The position numbers and the translations under genes were made by a program. A stretch of 64,000 nucleotides of DNA from Cymbidium sinense (Eukaryota; Streptophyta; Magnoliopsida; Asparagales; Orchidaceae), in assembly GCA_021442155.1 (NCBI GenBank), contig CM038221.1, positions 153,193,601 to 153,257,600 of the forward strand, in the 5' to 3' direction. Below, piece after piece: positions 10,643-23,748 of the stretch. The notes below the pieces were generated by a model, which was not told where the DNA came from, made no database searches, and saw only the letters and a program-made list of their open reading frames with translations. The first letter of the stretch is position 1, and each line of letters opens with the position of its first letter.

Positions 10643-13600
10643 CAACATATACATATTTAACATGTTGGGGAAAGAACTAAAGCAATGAAAGCATGTAAAC
10701 ACATTCACTTTAATTAAATCCTAAAGATAATCTTATGAAATAAGAAAGCTTAAAGTAAATCAAAGTTCATTTAGTATGATTTTTGTTTGATCTTGAATTT
10801 AATTTAATTTTGAAAATGTGGGTTGAGTTTGATGTTCCTAATCAATTACCACATGTATTTGACATTTTTGTTTAAATTTTAGATGTTTAGATTCATTTAG
10901 ATTTGATTAGGTTAGGTATGAATTAAGCATGTTAATTAACCCCATACACCACCTTAACATAGTTAACCAAGTAATTATGAGCTAATGAGATGACATAAAA
11001 CCACACAAGGAATTTAAATTTATAATGCACCTAGGAAGAAAAAAGCCTAATGCAATTTGACTCATGATTAATGGTTAATTAAGCTAAGGGATTTAACTTA
11101 AGTAATTTCAAAACACCCCTCATGCATATGAGTTGAGTTATGATTTCCTTAATTGAACTTAGGCTCTTGAACACCTAAGAATCTACCCAAAGTAGATTAA
11201 TTAAGTTCAAAGTTTTAAAATTTTAAGAAATAATTTGTAATGATTTAATTAAGAAGATTAGGAAAGAAAAGGGGCTTTAGAGAATAGCTTGGGGGAATTA
11301 CCCCAAAAATTATTCCCTAACCTCCCATTCACTAGATCAATCCTTAATGAACCGATAAAGGATTAAAACACTAATCAAACCCTTAATTATCCTTAATTAC
11401 AAAAAGGGGTGATTAGGAAATGAATTTGTAATTCCCCTAACTAAGCCACCAATAAATCCCAAAAAAATTAGGGGAGGCATAAGTCATCCCCTAAAATATA
11501 CCCAAGAAGTTTGAGATTAATCAGTAGATTAATTATAGAGCAATTAGAAAATTAAAATTTCCATTTAAAGGAAAAATCAAAGAAAGATACAATTCAAAAC
11601 CCATTAAAACTAATTTTAGAATATTCTAGATTAAATTATCTTTATTGGTACCTCATATTTTTTTATTTTCTTTAAAGAGATATAAATTTTTAAAAGAGGA
11701 TTAATTAAATTGTTAAAATCTAATTAAATCCTTAATCCACAAATGACACATGGCGTAAGGCGGTGATGTCCATCATGCATGGTGACTTAAAATGTCATCA
11801 GGTATTGGCTGGTACCATTTGATATCCGATTCAATAAAGATCAAAAGCGTCATCAATCATTTTAAAGAATAAATAAATTTTAAAATGTGTTTAATCTGAG
11901 TAATCCAAAATCGGATGGATGGCGAGATCTTCCACCAAAGCATGATCTGGGAGTCCTGTTGCTTTTGTCCATTGATTAGCTTCAATTAGGATAAAACTTT
12001 GTACACACCATCTAACATGAATGGAAATCCTATCTAACGGTCAAAATTTTATTCCATTACACTTTCTTTCATATAGGACCAACACACCTTAAGTCTAGTG
12101 ATCAAAAAATGCCATATCTCATCGGAGGTGATCACCAGTGCTCGATTCCCTTAGAGGAGCTTCATCTGGTTGAGATGCTCCTGAGGTTGAGTGGTTTCTC
12201 ATGGACCAACCCCTCCTCCTTGTAGCTCCTTTGATTGAAGTGGATCTTCCTTGCCTTTGGAGCTTAGGAAGAGGTTGAGCAACTCACACCCTCTAATGGA
12301 GTGTGCAAAGTGAATTTGGTGGAGTTTGAGTATATAGAAAATTTGCAATTCAATGGACTTCCCCTATTTTCAAAGGATGAAAATTGAGAAATGCAAGATT
12401 CAATCTCCTTCTAGGAAGCTTAGGATTACTCTATGATGGCTCCTATCAATCTCCCTTACTCAATCGATAGTGAGGATATCAAAATTGAAGTAAATTAGGG
12501 GGAGTATATCTCCCCCTATGGCAATCGGACGGCCGAAGCTCTCTTTGCTATTTTGATCCAATTATCAATATGGAAAGGGTTGTTTGAGCTGTTAGAGGTT
12601 GCCACATGGTCTGTTTGGGCTAAGGAGTGGATTGGTAACCCATGTGCTTGAGATCAGCGGAGGAGGTTTCACATATGGCCAATTTGAGCCATATACTTTG
12701 GTTTTGGCTTGGTCATTTGGGCTGACCCAAACCCATTGGTTGGGTGCACCACCCTCCATGTCTACTTTATTTAGGAAGGTATCAGTAGATATGAAGAGGG
12801 CTTGATCAAATTCCCCATGGATTTGATCAAAATTTGTTCTATGACATAGGGGTAGAATGGTCATTTGGCTGATTTTTGAATTTGAATATGTTTGGTATGT
12901 TGAGAAAATAGGTTTGGCCAAGTTTCACTGGATTTGGAGTTCATTTGATATGGTTTGGCTCATGTTGGCCCATTTAGGTCAAAAATGGGTCAACTTGATC
13001 AATTGACCAATTGGTCAAATGGGTCTGTTTAGGTCAAGTTCATATGACCATTTAAAATGTTTTGGTGGCTTTGGTTTGATTCAATTTGGTTTGATTTGGC
13101 TCATATGACTTCATTTATGTCAAATGGGTCAAGTTGACCAATTGACCCATTTGATCTATTTGAGCTAGGTCATGGGTAGGTTTAGGTTTGGTTAGTCATA
13201 TGAAGTGGATTGGTATCTTTGTTTCCAATCAATTTTTTTGTAAGATTGGTGGCTCAACATGACCCCTTTTAGGTCAAGTTTGTTCAAGGTCAATTGGGTT
13301 ATTGGGTCTGTTGCCAATTGGGGCTTTGGTCAAGTTCAACAAGTAATTTGGAATGAACTTGACCCATTGGTTCAATCTTTGGCTTAGATCAAGTTTTAAC
13401 ACATTTTGACTTTTTTGGTCAAGTTGGGTCAACTTATCAAGTAATATTGAGCTGTTAGAGCTCAAATGTTGACTTGGTCAAATTCAAGCTGATCATGAAT
13501 GAGTTTTGATCAATGGTTTCAATGAATTTGGCTATGGTATTTTGATGTTAGGTTTTATTTTGGCTAAGTGTTGACTTGGTCCATAAGTTGACGGTTTGAC

Positions 13601-15070
13601 CCAATTTGGGTGATTGATCATCCATGATGATTATTGATCATGATGGAGGCATGGAGAGTTTGATTCAATCCAATTTGGTTGATTAAAATTTGGCTCATAT
13701 ACTTTAATACTTTGATCAAGTGAGCCTAATTTGCCAAATGGCTTGGTTAAAGCTTGATTTGGGTTTGATTGAACTTGTATATGGACTTATGATTAAAATA
13801 AATCTATTTGCAAGTGGTTTGAATTCAAATGGGTTTTCATTCATTTGATAATTTCATATTCAAAGGAAGAATATGAATGGATTTTGGCTTGACTTTTGAA
13901 TTAATTTTTGACTTGGTGATTGAAGTTTGTATTTGTATTTGGATTCATGATTGTTGGGTTGATTAAATCATAAATGAAAATCAAGAGTTTGGCTTGATTT
14001 AAAGTTGATTTGGCTAAGTTCAAGATTTTGACTTGAAAGGCTTAGGTTGGATTTTGAGTGGATTTAAGTTTGATTTTTGGAATTGATTTTGATTGTTTGA
14101 ATTTTTATTTCATTTATATATGTGAATATAAATGAAAATATAAATGGTCATGAGAAAATTCAAGGATTTAAAGTGGTTGATCATGATCTTCTAAGTCTTT
14201 TAATTTTGGAGTTTTGGAGTTTGAATTTTGAATTTGATTTGGTGGTTTATATTTATATTTCATTTATATATGTGAATATAAATGAGAATATAAATGAGTT
14301 ATGAGAAAATCCCATGAATTTATTGACTTGATTTAGGCTAAGTCCTTAAGAGAAAAATTAAGGACTTAAGAAGGATTTTAAATTTGGAATTTAATTTTTG
14401 GATTTCATTTGATTGATTTGTATTTATATATGTGAATATAAATGAGAATATAAATAAGTTATGAGAAAACATCATGAGTTTGAATTGATTTAGACTTAAT
14501 TTTGGATAAGTCCTTAGATGGAATTAAGGACTTCTTCATAATTGATTTTAAATTTTGAATTTAGTTTGATTGGTTTGAATTCATGTTTCATTTATATATG
14601 TGAATATAAATGTGAATATAAATGAATTATGAGAAAATCTCATGAGTTTGAAGTGATTTAGACTTGATTTTGGATAAGTCTTTAAGAAGGAAATTAAGGG
14701 ACTTAGGAATTTTCATGAATTGATTTTATCATGATTTAGGCTAAGTCTTTTAAGAGGAAATTTAAAAGGACTTAGGAATTTCATTCATAGGTTTCAATCA
14801 TGGATTTCAATTATGGATTTCAATCACATGGAGTTGATTTGAGTTTGGAGAAAATCAAATAAGATTGATTTGGAGTTTGACTTGAAGAAATAAGGTGAGA
14901 TCACTAAGGGTAGGAAATTTTAACAAAAGACATGATATTAATGGACTCTTCTAAGTCTCTAGAATTTGGAGTGTCCATCTCACTAGATGTGTCTTAAGAC
15001 TAAGGAACTATTAAAGTCTAAGAGTATGTCTAAGATGGAGGTTGAGAACTTATTCAAAATGAGGTCAACA
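10643..15070 (-). mobile_element. truncated LTR copy (LTR1b)
   Basis: Matches 1,345-5,906 of LTR1 in the same order and orientation, ending at the shared AGGTCAACA terminus (15,062-15,070). The first about 3.1 kb of the LTR is missing and replaced by the inverted fragment on its left. It contains its own W-box cluster (12,960-13,770) and the best-preserved hairpin series (14,100-14,780). Confidence 0.75.
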
Positions 15071-16219
15071 ATGAATATTTATTTAAGAATATTGACAAAA
15101 TGATTAACAAGAGAGATCAAAGCATGGAAACAATCTATCCAAACTGTAGAAAGAATGAGTTTAGTGCTTGTGGCTACTTCCAAGACTAAGAGGAAGGATC
15201 CTAAATTTGAACCTTAGGGAATTCAGTCATCCATATGAGAGGTTTGATTTAGTTTGTCTAATGGAGAAATTTCCACGGAGAAAGGGTTGAATTTGTTTCA
15301 ATTTTTTTGATTTGATTTTGATGAATCCTTTGGTTTTGATGAATCTTGGTTCATGAGGCCAAGAAACTTGACCAATCCAAAGGGTGTCTAACATGTAGTT
15401 AGCCAAAGAATGCCTTTAGTATATTTATGTACTTGAAAAGCTAGGACTTCATCCTAGTAGGGACATTTGATAATCTATTCAGACAATAATTATTTAATAA
15501 AATCTTTTAATTGAATAAATAGAAAGGTATTCATTATTTGTGAGAATGTGATATCATCAACTAAAAATATCTTTTTTTAGAAAGGAATTGATTTCTTCAA
15601 TTTATGAAAATCATGAAATTAATATCATAGATGTATCTTTTGAAATGAATATCATTTTTTTTAAAAAATTTAATGGTGATTTGATAATATGATTCATGGG
15701 TTATGTAATTCTAGAGTTTTGCTTCTTTAAGATAGGATGCTCTTAGAAAAGACACCCTTTAGGTGCTTGAATTATCCATAATAATTTTGTTTATTTTGTT
15801 TAGTTTATTTATTTATGAATGATATTGGTTTGTGAGGGTTCAAGAGAAAAATATATGATCAATTTTGAATAGAAAGAATTTGCTCATTTGACAAATTCTC
15901 CAAAATGCTACTAGAAGAGATTTCCATCAAGTAATTTTAATGTTGAAATGGATGTGATCTAAATAGATGTTAGGGAGACTAAACTTAATGACCACGAGAA
16001 GATGACATAATTTAATCATATTATAGGTATTGGCCAACTCAGAAAAGGACAGACTCACATCACCAAGTGGTATATCCAATGGGTAAGTCATTGTCAGCAT
16101 ACCAAACATTAACCAACTTAAGGTGCCCATCAATTTGCAATCATAGAAGAAAGCTGAGGAGACTTACATTTCTATGGTAGATTGTTGGGATGTCATCTTC
16201 ACTGTTTTATCTAGATCGA
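15071..16219 (-). repeat. shortened 3' UTR segment
   Basis: Follows LTR1b as the 3' UTR follows LTR1. It has pieces of the same repeats (15,100-15,470 resembles about 5,960-6,400; 16,050-16,200 resembles about 7,720-7,910), with a large internal loss. It stops where LTR2 begins. No pol sequence remains. Confidence 0.6.
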
Positions 16220-19200
16220 TGTGGAGAAAATTCCATAGAGTTGTCTCCTTTCAAATATGTTGGTGAGAAATGAAAGAGAACAAGACTATTATAAAAATTT
16301 ATCTTTTTATGATGCCATGACGATACTTATTCATGATGAATATGTATCAAATAGTGTACTATCTCGAAAGATAGAAGTCACTACCCTTTAATGGATAATC
16401 ACCTCAATGGACCTTTGGATGATGGGTCTACATATGTACCAGAGATTCTTCCCTACTTTATATGAAAAGTAAAGCGGTTTATTTTAAACAGGTTCATTAA
16501 GTTTCCTAGAGGCAAGCCCCATAGTTAATTACATCTAAGAGGGGATCCTTAGAAAACTCTCATTAAGGTAATGATCATCATCTTTGAAGATTTCAATAGG
16601 AAAGGACTATCAATCGATTGGTTTATTTTGAAGATCAAAATGGGATTGATCAAAAGAGTTATTATCAAAGCCAAAATGAAGATAAAGGAGATGCCCACGA
16701 TGCTAGGAAAACTAGCATCTCAAACTATCATATAGTTGGGCTTTACATTTTGAAATTGATTTAGTTTATTTGAGTTGCATTTTCATTAGAAATTTAGACT
16801 TAAGATTCCTTAACACAAGATTAAGGAAATGCCTAGTGAGGAATTATGCTTATGACATGAGGGAGAAGCAACCTCGAACCTAAATCTAGGGAGCTTGAGG
16901 GATCATCTAAGGTGAAAATGGGTAATTGGTTTGCCTCCACGAGCAAAACCACCCACGACTTGGACTTACAGGTGTGACAACTAACCTCTACAATTTTAAA
17001 TACATGTAGGCAAGTCTTTATGCTTATGCAAGATACTAGGCTATTTATTTAGAAAGAAAGTCCTTAAACTCACTCCCTAAAGAGACTAGATCATGTAAAG
17101 GGACATGCTTCAAATGACCTAAATCTAATGCAATTCAAATTTCATTTTATTTCATTTTTTTTGGACAATCATTTTGACTCGCTAATAGGATTTTTATGAC
17201 TAATGCATGAGAAAGAAGATTATTTAAAAATCAACGGAAGGGAGTTTTCCACCATGACTCAAAGGTCAAGCGGGTTCTCAGCAAAGGTGGAAGCCCTCCA
17301 ATCAAGAGTGAAATAAGATGCATTTATGCATGATATTATAAAGAAATGCTCATCCATAGGGTTGCTAATTCTTTTATCTTGATTTTAATCCTAAGCTTTA
17401 GGTGAGGTTACGAGTTGTTTAATTATAATTTGAGTTGTTAAGTTGGGTAAAAGATTTATTTTTCCCTAAGAGCCTAATCCACATTCAAGCCATACATAAA
17501 GAAAGAAAGAAATTAAGAAAATCATGCCACTTAATATAAAAAAATTAAACAAATCATCATACAATTTATAAAGCTAATCACAAAAAGAATAAGTGGCATT
17601 TGTGGTCCACCACGACAAACCCAAAAATATCAAATATGGTAGGAGCTCTACCCTTATACAACCCGGATTACAAATGAATTACATTACAATTTAAGCAAAG
17701 AAATTCATTATTATGGGGGTATATTCTTTCTTCTTTCTTTCTTCTTCTTCTTCTTTCTTTGGTTCCTCTTTGGATGGTTGGAAGGTGGATGCTCATTCAC
17801 ATGGTGCATAAGATAGATCTTATGACCAATGCTCATCCTAATCCCCATAACAAATCATTCCAAAATCCTAATTATATACAAATTTTAAAAGGAAAAGTAG
17901 AAATCTAACTAACACTAAAGGTTAGTTAAATCACACCACACAAATCCAAGCATGTATATTGACTTATCACCCCACACATGGGTGACTAAGTCCACGCCTA
18001 TGGATTATGCTTAGGGGTATAAAGCACTCAAGCAAAAGCATTTATATTTTTATTTATGATAGCACCCTTAAGCACAATCCCCTAGAAAAGAATAGTTAGA
18101 CTAAGAACATCCTACCATTCATTCTAATGAGCATCCCTAACATCCAGTCTAAAACATATATCAAAAAAATAAAATAACATCAAACCATGCACACCTAACC
18201 TAAGGCTAGAAGTGACTTAGCTAATGTGTGTGCTTTGAAGGTTGTGGTGCTTAGCTATGGCTTTTTCAAATTTTCTAAGTGTGAAGACATGTTCAACTTA
18301 GAGGAGGTTTCATTTAAGTTGTTTAAGTGTTTTGGGTTGATTTTATTTCATGTTTTAATTTGGTTTAAGTGAAACCTACAACTAATACTAAGTTATGAAG
18401 AGAGGGAAAGAGAAGAGAACTTCTCTTTCCTTCCCTAACCTTAAGTAATTTTCTAAAGTAGGTTCATATTTTAGTTTCATTTAGGTGAATGTTTTGATTA
18501 CATCTTTTAATTAATCCTAAGTTTAGATAAACTCTAAACAAACCTATTCAAAAAGAAAGGCATTTTAAGATTAAATAAAATGAATCAAAATTCACATAAC
18601 ACATTACTTCATTTCTTTCCCAACATATATAACATGCATGTGGATGGACCCTAAGCATATCTATACATGAAAATGAGAGTAATTAACACACTTTATGATG
18701 CATGCCAAGTAATCCATTTAAGAAAATTTGAAATGAAGATAATTTTTTCTTAAGTAGAAAGGTTTTCCTTATCCAAAATTTCACATACATACATGAAAGT
18801 AAGAAAGGCATAGTATAGCCATTGTTAACCAGGTGTAAGGTGTACAAGACCTTTAGGCTACTTAAAGCCTCACAACCTGGGGTTAGACTAATATACCACT
18901 TTCCTTAAATACAAACATGCATATAAAAGAAATGAAATAAAAAGGAAGATGCAAAAGTTGTTTAATGATTTATTTTTTGTTTATGCAATTTATGTATGCA
19001 AGTATGGTAACCTTCTGATGATAGCATAGGGATGAATGATAGAGAAATTAGGTGAGCATTAGGTCCTTTTCAAATGAACCTATATCTCACCAAAATTCCT
19101 ATTCAAAACTATACCAACATAGAAAGAAAGGAAACCTATACTAAGCATACCTTTATAATATTTCACATGCAAGCTTATAATTAAGATATAATAGCATTTC

Positions 19201-22200
19201 AGATTTGATTTAATTGATTTTTTTAAAAATAATTTGGATTTAGTAGTGATAATAGCCACTCATATTTTACTTTAGCCAACACATGCACATTTGACATAAA
19301 GTATACAATTTCAATTTTAAAATTTGAAATATGAAATTATGAATGCATGAAATCACATGCATACAACTTAACATGTTGGGAAAGATCCAAAGCAATGAAA
19401 GCATATAAATAAACTCACTTCACTTAAATCCTAAAGACATTCTTATAGAATAAGAAAATTTAGAATAAATCAAAGTGAATTTAAAATGATTTTATTTAGT
19501 TTGAAGTTTGATTTAATTTTGAAAAGGTGAGATGAGTTTTGCTCCTAACCCATTCCCACATGTGTTTGATATTTTTTTTGTTTAATTTTTAGATAATTAG
19601 ATCCATTTTATGTGTTGATTAAGGTATGAATTAAGTGCTTAATTAACCCTTACCTACACCACTTAGAAGAATTAACTAAATAATTATGAGCCAATGAGAT
19701 GACATAAAACCCATACAAGGAATTTAAATTTGCAATGCACCTAATAATGAAAAGGCCTAATGCAATTTGGCTCACAATTAAAAGTTAATTAAGCTAAGGG
19801 TTTAGCTTAAGTACTTTTAAAACACCCTTTCCACACATGTGAATTGGGTTTTGTCTTAATTGAACTTAGGCTATTAAACACCCAAGCATCTACCCAAGAT
19901 AGATTAATTAAGTTCTAAAAACTTTTAGAATTTTTTGAAAAATTGTTAAGGGATAATTAATGAATTAACCCTTAATTAAGAGGAGATTAAGGAGAGAAGG
20001 GGGTTTAGGGAATAGCTTAGGGAAATGCCCCAAAATTATTCCATAAACCTCTACTTATGGATCTAACCTTAATCAACCCTAATCATAGGGTAAAACCCAC
20101 TAATCATCCCTTAATTATGCTTAATTACAAAGAGGTAATTAGGGAATGAAATAGCAATTTCTCCAATTAAGCCTCAATAAATCTCAAGAAAATTAGGGAG
20201 GCAAGGTCATCCCCAAAATGAACCCCAAAAAAATTTGAGATTAATTGATGACTTTTAAAGGATAATTAGCAATTAAAATTCCCAAAGAAAACCCAAATTG
20301 TGAGAAAAGATAATTCAAAATCCATTGAAATTATTTTAAAATATTCTAGATGAATTATCTTCCATAACATTTTTTGCTTTATTTTTTTGATTTTCTAGAG
20401 GTAATTATAAATTTTTGAAGTTCTCAAGTTTAATTAGGAATTAATTAGGCATTTTAATTAACCCCAACTAATTCTTAGCTCATGACACAACGCGTGGTGG
20501 CAGAAATTAGCGCGTTTTACACGTGTCGCACCATAAGGGGTTACTTAAATGTCACATCCCAAATGGCGGCGGTGGCGCATGCGCTTATATTCCCTGCCAT
20601 CCGATCAAAGATCAGACGGCTGAGAATCCCCCTGCAGTTTTAAGAGGATAATTAGATTACTAAACATGCTAAATAATCTCAGTCGTCCATCTAAAATGTG
20701 CGGATGGATGATTGAGATCTGTCAAGTTCTTCCCTGAGGATCAATGGAGACCATGATCAGGGGAAGTCGATTGAGCTCATTGAAAGAAAATTTTACCCAC
20801 ACCATCTAAGCACAATTACAAAATCCAATGGTGGATTTCACATGCCATGAAATTTTTCACAAAGGACCAACACCTCTCTAAGTGGTCAAAAATTCCATAC
20901 CTCACCGAGGTGATCACCGACTCGAGATCGATGAGGTAGCTTGGTGGAGACAAAGCCTGTTGAAATTCTGGCCTTGATTGAGTGGATCAATGATGGACCA
21001 ACACCCTTCACTTGACCTTGGCTTTGATTGAATTGATCCTCTCCTTATGGGAACTCCAATGGAAGCTTGAGTGAGCTGGATTGGTCCTGAAGAAGTGTGC
21101 AGGAATTGGAGGAAATCAAGTGTAGAGAAGTTAACCTCCTCTATTTTGCTATGAAAAACTAAGAAAGAAGAATTCTAAATCCTCTAAGAAGCTTGGGAAT
21201 GATCGATGGTTGCTCTCTTTTTCCAGGAGTGAATGAAAATTCATTGAATTAGGGGAGTATATCTCCCCATGGAAATTGAGCAACCATGAGTTTTCCATTT
21301 TGATCCAATTTCAAAAGAGGTTGTTTAGGCTTTAGATCTTTGCACATATTAGTTTGAGGCTGAATGGATTTCCAACCTCCCATGTGCATCAAATTGAGCT
21401 AGAGGGAATTTGAAATCAATTTTGAGCTGTGGTCGGGTTTGGTATGGGGTCCAAATTGACCCAAACCCATCAGGGTGCACCACTCATCACTAAGTCCCCT
21501 TGAGCTTTTAGGAAAGCCTCAAGTGATTGTGAAGATGGTATGACCAAAATACCCATGGGTAAGGCCAAAATTTGTTTTATGGCCTAGGGGTAGATGGTTA
21601 TTTTGTTATTTTTTCCACTTTGGATATGTTGGGTATATGGAGAAACTAGGTTTGGCCAAGTTTCATTAGATTTGGAATCCATTTGATAGAGTTTGGCTCA
21701 TGTTGACCCATTTAGGTCAACTTGGGTCAAGTTGACCAATTGGTCAAATTGGGTCAAACCAAGGGTTGGGTCAAGTTCATATGACCATTTGAAATGTTTT
21801 GGAAGCTTTGGTTTGATTCAATTTGGTATATATTTGGTTTTTGGCTCATATGACTTCATTTAGGTCAAATGGGTCAAGTTGACCTATTTGACCCATTTGA
21901 CCTATTTGAGGTCAAGGGTAGGTTTAGGTTAGGTTAGTCATATGGAGTGGATTGGTATATTTTGTTTCCAATCAATTTGGGTTAAGTTCAATTTTGGCTC
22001 AACATGACCCCTTTAGTCATGTTGGGTCTAAGGTCAATTAGCTAGGTTAGGGTCTAGTTGGCCAATTGAGGCTTTGGTCAAGTTCCACAAGTGATTTGGA
22101 CTGAACTGACCCATTGGTTTCAATCAATTTGGCTTAGATCAAGTTTTGACATTTGACCCTTTAGGTCAAAATGGGTCAAAGTGGGCCAATTGGGCTAGGT

Positions 22201-23748
22201 TAGGCTCAAATGTTGGCTTGGTCAAGTTCAAACATAGGTCATGGGTGAACTTTGACCAATGGTTTCAATCAATTTGGCCTATGGTGGAATTTGGCTATGT
22301 AAGATTTCATTTGTTAGGTTGACTTTCAACTTTAGGTTTGACTTTTTTTGACCCAATTTGATTGATCATCCCATGGTTAGATCAAAAAGTTGGTTTCATA
22401 ATAATGGCTTTCACTTGAGGTCAAGTGAGCCTAAGTGGGTCAAATGGCTTGGTCAAAGCATTTGAAGTTGATTGATCTTGTATATGGACTTATGATTGAA
22501 ATATAAATCCATTTACAAGTGGTTTGAAGTCAAATGGATTTTGATCCATTTGAAACTTTCATATTCAAAGGAAGAATATGAAGGGGGTTTGGGTTTGATT
22601 TTTGATTTGGGTTTTGATTGTTTGATTGAGGTTTGGATTTATATATGAGCTCATGATTGTAGGATTGATTGAACCATAAGAGAAAATCAAGAGTTTGGCT
22701 TGATTTGAAAGTGATTTGGCTAAGTTCAAGATTTTGACTTGAAAGGCTTAGATTTGATTTTGAATTGATTTGAGTTTGATTTTTGAAATTGGTTTTGATT
22801 GTTTGAATTTATATTTCATTTATATATGTGAATAAATATAAATAATATAAATGGATCATGAGAAAATTTCAAGGATTTGAAGTGGTTTTAAGGGTTAAAG
22901 GATTTAAAGGAATTTTAATTTGAAATTTAATTTTTTGAATTGGATTGATTGATTTATATTTATATTTCATTTTATATAAAAGAATATAAAATAATAAAAT
23001 AAGTTTTGAGAAAATCCCATGAGTTTGAATGGTTTGATCAAGAAGTTAATCCATTAAAGGAATTTAAAGGATTTAAGGAATTTCAAGGATTTTAAATTTG
23101 GAATTTAATTTTTGAGGATTTGATTGATTTATATTTATATTTCATTTATATGAGAATATAAATGAGAATATAAATAAGTTTTGAGAAAATCCAAATTTGA
23201 ATAGTTTGATCAAGGTTTGAGTTGATTTTGGCTAAGTCCTTTAATGGAAAATTAAAGGGACTTAAGAAATTTCATGAATTGATTTGGAATTTTGAATTTG
23301 ATTTGATGAGTTTGAATTTATATTTCATTTATAAATGTGAATATAAATGAATATAAATGAGATCTCAAAAATTTTGAATAGTTTGAATCATGATTTTGGC
23401 TAAGTCCTGAAAGGTTTAAGGACTTAGAATTTTGATGGATTTTAATCATGGGTTTCAATCATATTTCAATCATGGAGTTGTTTTGAATTGATTTGAGTTT
23501 GGAGAAAATCAAATAGAATTGATTTGGAGTTTGACTTGAGAAGGAAAGTGAGGTTTTAAGGGGTAAGAATTTTCCTAACACCCCAAGGCATGACCTATTC
23601 CTATGGCTAACTTTCTAAGTCTCTAGGGCTGTTGAGTGTCCACCTAATCACTAGATGTGTCTTAAGACTAAGGAACTCTTAAACTCTAAGAGAAATCCTA
23701 AGTTTAAGATAGAGGGGTTGAGAGCTCATTAAAAAAATGAGGTCAACA
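16220..23748 (-). mobile_element. LTR2, full-length (about 7.5 kb)
   Basis: Complete LTR copy. The left edge TGTGGAGAAAATTCC aligns with the LTR3 edge TGATAAAAAATTTC and with the inverted fragment at 10,642. The right edge is ...GGTCAACA at 23,741-23,748. It contains a (CTT)n-like pyrimidine tract at 17,724-17,760, a GC-richer island near 20,475-20,640, a W-box cluster (21,690-22,470) and hairpin units (22,800-23,420). No coding frame is visible. Compared with LTR1 it differs by very many small gaps. The exact left base is uncertain by tens of bases. Confidence 0.75.

Noticed and set aside
17724..17760. CTT-rich tract as an independent microsatellite locus
   Set aside because: It is part of the LTR and recurs at 35,519-35,580.
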